Positions 61,142 to 64,000 of a DNA stretch of 64,000 nt are shown here, piece after piece. Every line of letters begins with the position of its first letter. The stretch's first letter is position 1. A program made the position numbers and the translations under genes. The DNA comes from SR1 bacterium human oral taxon HOT-345 (GTDB taxonomy: Bacteria; Patescibacteriota; Gracilibacteria; Absconditabacterales; Absconditicoccaceae), in NCBI GenBank assembly GCA_003260355.1, contig MPSQ01000001.1:372001-436000 (forward strand). Reading direction: 5' to 3'. A model generated the notes under the pieces. The model made no database searches and was not told the DNA's origin. It was given only the letters and a program-made list of their open reading frames with translations.

Positions 61142-61384
61142 TCAGTTTTGGTCCTCGTAGAGGTTGATGAGGCAGTGGGTGCCTTTTTCGTTTGCCACTT
61201 GTGCTTGCACGTCTTCAAGAGAATCTCTCCACGTGAGCGTATCTTCTGTAGCCGGCGGGAACTGGAGGTTATTTTGATCCAGGGAGGGATTACGCCGGAC
61301 TCTTTGACAAGATTCTATATAGAGTCCGATGATGACTAATGAAATCAACACGAGCATTCCGAGGTTTTTGGTTTTGGCTTTCAT
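61142..61384 (-). CDS. Small membrane protein ending at TGA
   Basis: An 80-residue protein with a hydrophobic N-terminal helix (LGMLVLISLVIIGLYIESC) and a polar remainder. The first stop after it is TGA (61142), about 50 nt before a terminator. With code 25 the frame would run through that terminator and into the antisense of the next gene, to TAA 60977, adding about 55 residues. The promoter and leader match those of the gene at 61604, so the two are likely paralogous units. Confidence 0.55.
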   Translation of the reverse strand: MKAKTKNLGMLVLISLVIIGLYIESCQRVRRNPSLDQNNLQFPPATEDTLTWRDSLEDVQAQVANEKGTHCLINLYEDQN

Positions 61385-61420
61385 AATTGTTTTATATTTT
61401 TGGGGTTTATTTACGGTGAG

Positions 61421-61448
61421 AGGATAGTGATTTGCTCGTTTTTTTCAA
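61421..61448 (-). promoter_or_regulatory. Promoter of the small gene at 61384
   Basis: Minus strand TTGAAA (61443-61448), 16-nt spacer, TATCCT (61421-61426), nearly identical to 61929-61956. Confidence 0.75.
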
Positions 61449-61485
61449 GGGAAATCGCGGGAGAGAAGGTGGATTTGATGAAAAA

Positions 61486-61524
61486 AAGTGCCACTAGAAA
61501 GCTAAGGGCACTTTGATTGTTGAT
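61486..61524 (-). terminator. Rho-independent terminator (leftward)
   Basis: AAAGTGCCCTTAGCTTTCTAGTGGCACTTTTTTT on the minus strand, about 80 nt after the TAA of the gene at 61604. Confidence 0.8.
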
Positions 61525-61603
61525 GAGGGGGACTGGTATCCTCCTCGGGAACTTGTAAGCTACTCCATCTGTTAGCAGGGGAGCAACGCAAAGGCAGGAT
61601 GTT

Positions 61604-61894
61604 TTACCATTCTGCTCGAAATTCGAAGATCTGTCTGTCAAAAAGAGGACGTTTTTCTCTCATTCTTTCTACGACCTCTTTCATCAAGCTGTCCGGACTA
61701 AAGAAGTCTTGATCTTTCTCCAAGGCAAGCTTGGGGTCTTTTTCCTTGATCGGGATCTCCCATTCGTCGACTTTTCGCTCGCCTTCAAGGCTGGAGCCAG
61801 ATTTTACTTTTGGGGGCATGAGCATAGCGGCTATTACACAAGCTATTGCCAGCATTCCTACAAATTCACCTTTTGTCTCTTTCTTTTTGTTCAT
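61604..61894 (-). CDS. Small membrane protein
   Basis: A 96-residue protein with a basic start (MNKKKETKGE), one hydrophobic helix (FVGMLAIACVIAAMLM) and a charged C-terminal domain. It ends with TAA. It shares promoter and leader sequence with the gene at 61142-61384. Not recognised. Confidence 0.65.
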   Translation of the reverse strand: MNKKKETKGEFVGMLAIACVIAAMLMPPKVKSGSSLEGERKVDEWEIPIKEKDPKLALEKDQDFFSPDSLMKEVVERMREKRPLFDRQIFEFRAEW

Positions 61895-61928
61895 TTTTTT
61901 TAAATTTTATTGGTTTATTGACGATGAC

Positions 61929-61956
61929 AGGATAGTGATTTGCTCGTTTTTTTCAA
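61929..61956 (-). promoter_or_regulatory. Promoter of the small gene at 61894
   Basis: Minus strand TTGAAA (61951-61956), 16-nt spacer, TATCCT (61929-61934). Confidence 0.75.
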
Positions 61957-61979
61957 GGAGAAAAGCAGAAAAAGTCTGA

Positions 61980-62256
61980 TGAAGTCGCGCGGTTTAGTGT
62001 GGAGGAGAGGATGGATTGTCACGCTTTACTCGCAATTGCGATCAAATTGTCTTTCTGAGTGAAGCGGAGTAGAATGAAGAATATAGAGTATGTTATTTTA
62101 TGTCCTTTCCGATGATGTCGGAATGCTTCGCTCTTCGAGCTTCGCTATTATTATATTCAGGAAGAGATTTTTTTTGAGCTTTACTAGCGGTTTTGACTCA
62201 GGAAGGTAGTTTGCGGAGGGAGGCAGAGGGAGAAATAAAGGAAAATTAAAGGAAAT
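61980..62256. other. Intergenic stretch with decayed REP-like elements
   Basis: Contains GATTGTCACGCTTTACTCGC near 62014 and GCTTCGCTCTTCGAGCTTCGC near 62132, both resembling the REP-like family. No gene is apparent. Confidence 0.5.
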
Positions 62257-62284
62257 TTGCATTATTTACTTTTAGGACTATACT
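62257..62284 (+). promoter_or_regulatory. Promoter of the M16-like gene
   Basis: TTGCAT (62257-62262), 16-nt spacer, TATACT (62279-62284); a leader of ~145 nt follows. Confidence 0.75.
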
Positions 62285-62435
62285 TGATGGAGTTTGAATT
62301 GATTAAAGGATTCTCCGATATTGGTCTCTGTCGATAGGTATTTATCAAATTTTTATTCGTTTGTAGCGTGTCGGCTATGTGTTGTGCTAATTGGTTTCTT
62401 AACCTTCCATTTTTCTTTTATTATTTCAGTGTTTC

Positions 62436-63365
62436 ATGAAAATATATATAAAAACTCCCTTAATTGGAAGAAGAAAGGCGATCCCTCATATGCTTGAGCA
62501 TTGTATTGCTAAAAGTCGTTTTTGATCATCTGATTTTTTTACTTTTTCTTATGGTAGTGAGGCACAGAGTTATTCTAATTTTACTCTTTATGAATATGAT
62601 AAATGGCTTTCTTTTGATTCTATTTTCAAGTATCTAACAGATCCTATTTCTAAAGAAGCTTTTGAGTATGAATTGCCTATAATTCAAGAAGAGTGTGAAG
62701 ATTCAACTTATGATCAAAGAATTTATCAGGAAAGTTTGAGCTTTTTATTAAGTCAAAAGTTTGATTTGAACTCTGCTTCTGGACTTTCTTGGGAAGAGGT
62801 ACAAAAATATCATGAAAAATATTATAAACTTGAAAATTTTCTTGTTTGTGATGATTCACTTCCTGATTATAGACTTCTTTTTCAAGGAGAAAAATTGAAA
62901 AATTTAAGAAGTTGAGCGGCTTCTCCTTTACAGCTCTTTCCTTTTTCGTTTGAAGAAGATGTGTATTTTATTTATTGAAAGCAATATTGTCTTCAGGAGG
63001 ATTATTGGAAACTCTTTTTTCTTCAAACACTGTTGGAGTGATATATTTTTTTTCAGAAAAGATGGAAATGAAGAGAATATTATCATGGGACTCCTTATTT
63101 TTTTACTTATCAAGAATCAAATTGGTTAGTTGTTCCTGATTATGATTTTAACAACTACTCTCAAGATTTTTTCTTACAGGGAAAGCAATATTTATTGTTA
63201 ATGTTAAAGGCTTGATATTTTTCTACAGTGTTTTTTCTTAATAATTATTTTTATTGAATCCCTGCAACGAGAGGTGAGGTAGTTGCTTTGTGTGAAGCTT
63301 TTTCTTGGAGTGATTTTCAAAAAGAAGTTCTGATACCTCTTAATGAAATGAAGAAAGGAAAATAA
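62436..63365 (+). CDS. Short M16-type (pitrilysin-like) peptidase homologue
   Basis: A 309-residue protein. It has the inverted zinc motif HMLEH (HxxEH) at about residues 18-22, and a downstream acidic helix EYELPIIQEECEDSTYDQR that can supply the third zinc ligand. M16 peptidases normally have two such halves, and this protein is one half or slightly more. About eight TGA codons are read as Gly. It is very rich in Phe and Tyr. It may process small peptides or be a degenerate partner subunit. Confidence 0.6.
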
Positions 63366-63419
63366 GGTCAGTTTTTTCTTTTATTTTCAAACTTTTTTTA
63401 GCTTTTATGCTATTTATCA

Positions 63420-63627
63420 ATGAAAAAAGTTTTGTTTGTCGTTGTGAATGTTGGGTTTGAATGTGATGAGTTTTCGATTCCTTATGAGGCAGTTGAAAAA
63501 TGCGAGTTATGAAGTGAAAACTCCTTCAGGACAAGGAGGTAAGTGTAGAGGTGTTTTTATAAAGTCAATTCAAGATTCTCAAATATTTTGATATGATTTT
63601 TTTAATTTTTTGATGTTTACTGTATAG
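63420..63627 (+). pseudogene. DJ-1/PfpI-like remnant
   Basis: The start MKKVLFVVVNVGFECDEFSI resembles DJ-1/PfpI proteins. After PYEAVE the reading continues one frame over as NASYEVKTPSGQGGKCRG, so one base too many in the AAAAA run at about 63508-63512 breaks the gene. The text is lost after ~70 residues, against ~180 in the family. It is a truncated and frameshifted remnant. Confidence 0.6.
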
Positions 63628-63678
63628 AAATTTGTGGTGTTTTTTCAGGAGGAAGGAGGCTGTGTGTTATGATTTTAT

Positions 63679-63716
63679 GAAAAAATGCCCCTAGAGAAGC
63701 TAAGGGCATTTTAATT
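63679..63716 (-). terminator. Rho-independent terminator (leftward)
   Basis: AAAATGCCCTTAGCTTCTCTAGGGGCATTTTTT on the minus strand, about 100 nt after the TAA of the gene at 63812. Confidence 0.8.
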
Positions 63717-63811
63717 TTGTGTGAGGTTTTTTGTTCTTTTCTCTCACGCTTCGCTAGCATTGCGAATGATTGGCGGGGTTTCCGCTTGGAAAGGTGCAAT
63801 AATTTCGAATT

Positions 63812-64000
63812 TTACAGAGCGTAGTCGTGGGTCTCTTTCAGGGTTTGTCCATTGCTTGTTGTTTCGATGGTTACCCTGATTGTTTTTCCGTCCGGTAAGG
63901 TGTCTCTGGAGGTGGTTCTCCTCCGAACACCCCAGTCTCTGTCTTGTTCGATTTCTTCTTCGGTGCGGATGATCGCTCTTTGTTCTTCGATCTGCCTGCG
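63812..64000 (-). CDS. C-terminal part of a charged hypothetical protein
   Basis: The last 62 residues of a leftward gene cut by the window edge (RRQIEEQRAIIRTEEEIEQD ... HDYAL, TAA at 63812). It is highly charged with a short beta stretch TIRVTIETTSNG. Codon use is like the GC-shifted region. Function cannot be judged. Confidence 0.6.
   Translation of the reverse strand, partial: RRQIEEQRAIIRTEEEIEQDRDWGVRRRTTSRDTLPDGKTIRVTIETTSNGQTLKETHDYAL

Noticed and set aside
63617-63799. Leftward 60-codon frame
   Set aside because: It spans a terminator and a REP-like element and follows the TAA of the real gene at 63812.

Overview
This window reads as chromosomal DNA of a Candidate Phyla Radiation bacterium that uses genetic code 25 (TGA = glycine), i.e. 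Absconditabacteria (SR1) or Gracilibacteria (BD1-5/GN02). The direct evidence is in-frame TGA at conserved glycines of housekeeping proteins. Examples are the glycine before KYHPHGD in GyrA, the Toprim EGDSA-G of GyrB, the CAP-G-S SAM loop of RlmE, the HLGNYF-G start of TrpRS and codon 2 of YebC. Almost every gene ends in TAA or TAG. All gene boundaries below were therefore redrawn with TGA read as Gly, which joins many fragments into full-length proteins. I cannot tell SR1 from Gracilibacteria here. I saw no rRNA, tRNA or CRISPR array.

Layout. 1-3.3 kb: end of a SufB/SufD-type gene, two small genes, and a leftward pair (membrane protein plus class-3 lipase-like hydrolase). 3.3-9.1 kb: an accessory island holding a decayed phage polyvalent-type toxin (ART-like and PBECR-like nuclease domains), several small leftward genes, a STAS-GHKL ATPase + DUF4325 + membrane-protein operon, and a putative structured RNA. 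9.3-22 kb: housekeeping genes on the plus strand (gyrA, a T4-type UV endonuclease, LD-carboxypeptidase, HPF, greA, rlmE, rpoD, RNase Y, an Lgt-like protein, a large surface protein with a baseplate-J-like look). 22-36.7 kb: RRM protein, a 41-bp tandem repeat, secD, a DUF2304-glycosyltransferase fusion, mscS, an RlmL-like methyltransferase, dnaK, a spore-photoproduct-lyase-like radical SAM enzyme, ArsR/thioredoxin, a lipoprotein and cysS. 36.7-57.3 kb: FemAB-like transferase, dnaA, trpS, dnaN, two prepilins, gyrB, HIT, YebC, the PilN-PilO-PilC block, ftsA-ftsZ, an ATP synthase epsilon-like gene and an RNA methyltransferase. 57.4-62 kb: a region of different base composition with a basic secreted or anchored protein, a tandem array of four promoter-to-terminator units of about 97 nt that look like small RNAs, REP-like repeats and duplicated small membrane-protein genes; its long genes carry no TGA codon. 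62.4-64 kb: a short M16-peptidase-like protein, a DJ-1/PfpI remnant and the end of a leftward gene.

How it works together. The core genes cover replication initiation (DnaA, DnaN, gyrase), transcription (RpoD, GreA), RNA decay (RNase Y), division (FtsA/FtsZ), protein export (SecD), chaperoning (DnaK) and a type IV pilus assembly set, as expected for a reduced host-attached bacterium. Transcription units are short and often divergent. About 26 promoters were read by eye as TTGnnn-N16-TAnnnT, with a spacer of exactly 16 bases. Ribosome-binding sites are mostly weak or absent, while Rho-independent terminators are frequent and clear.
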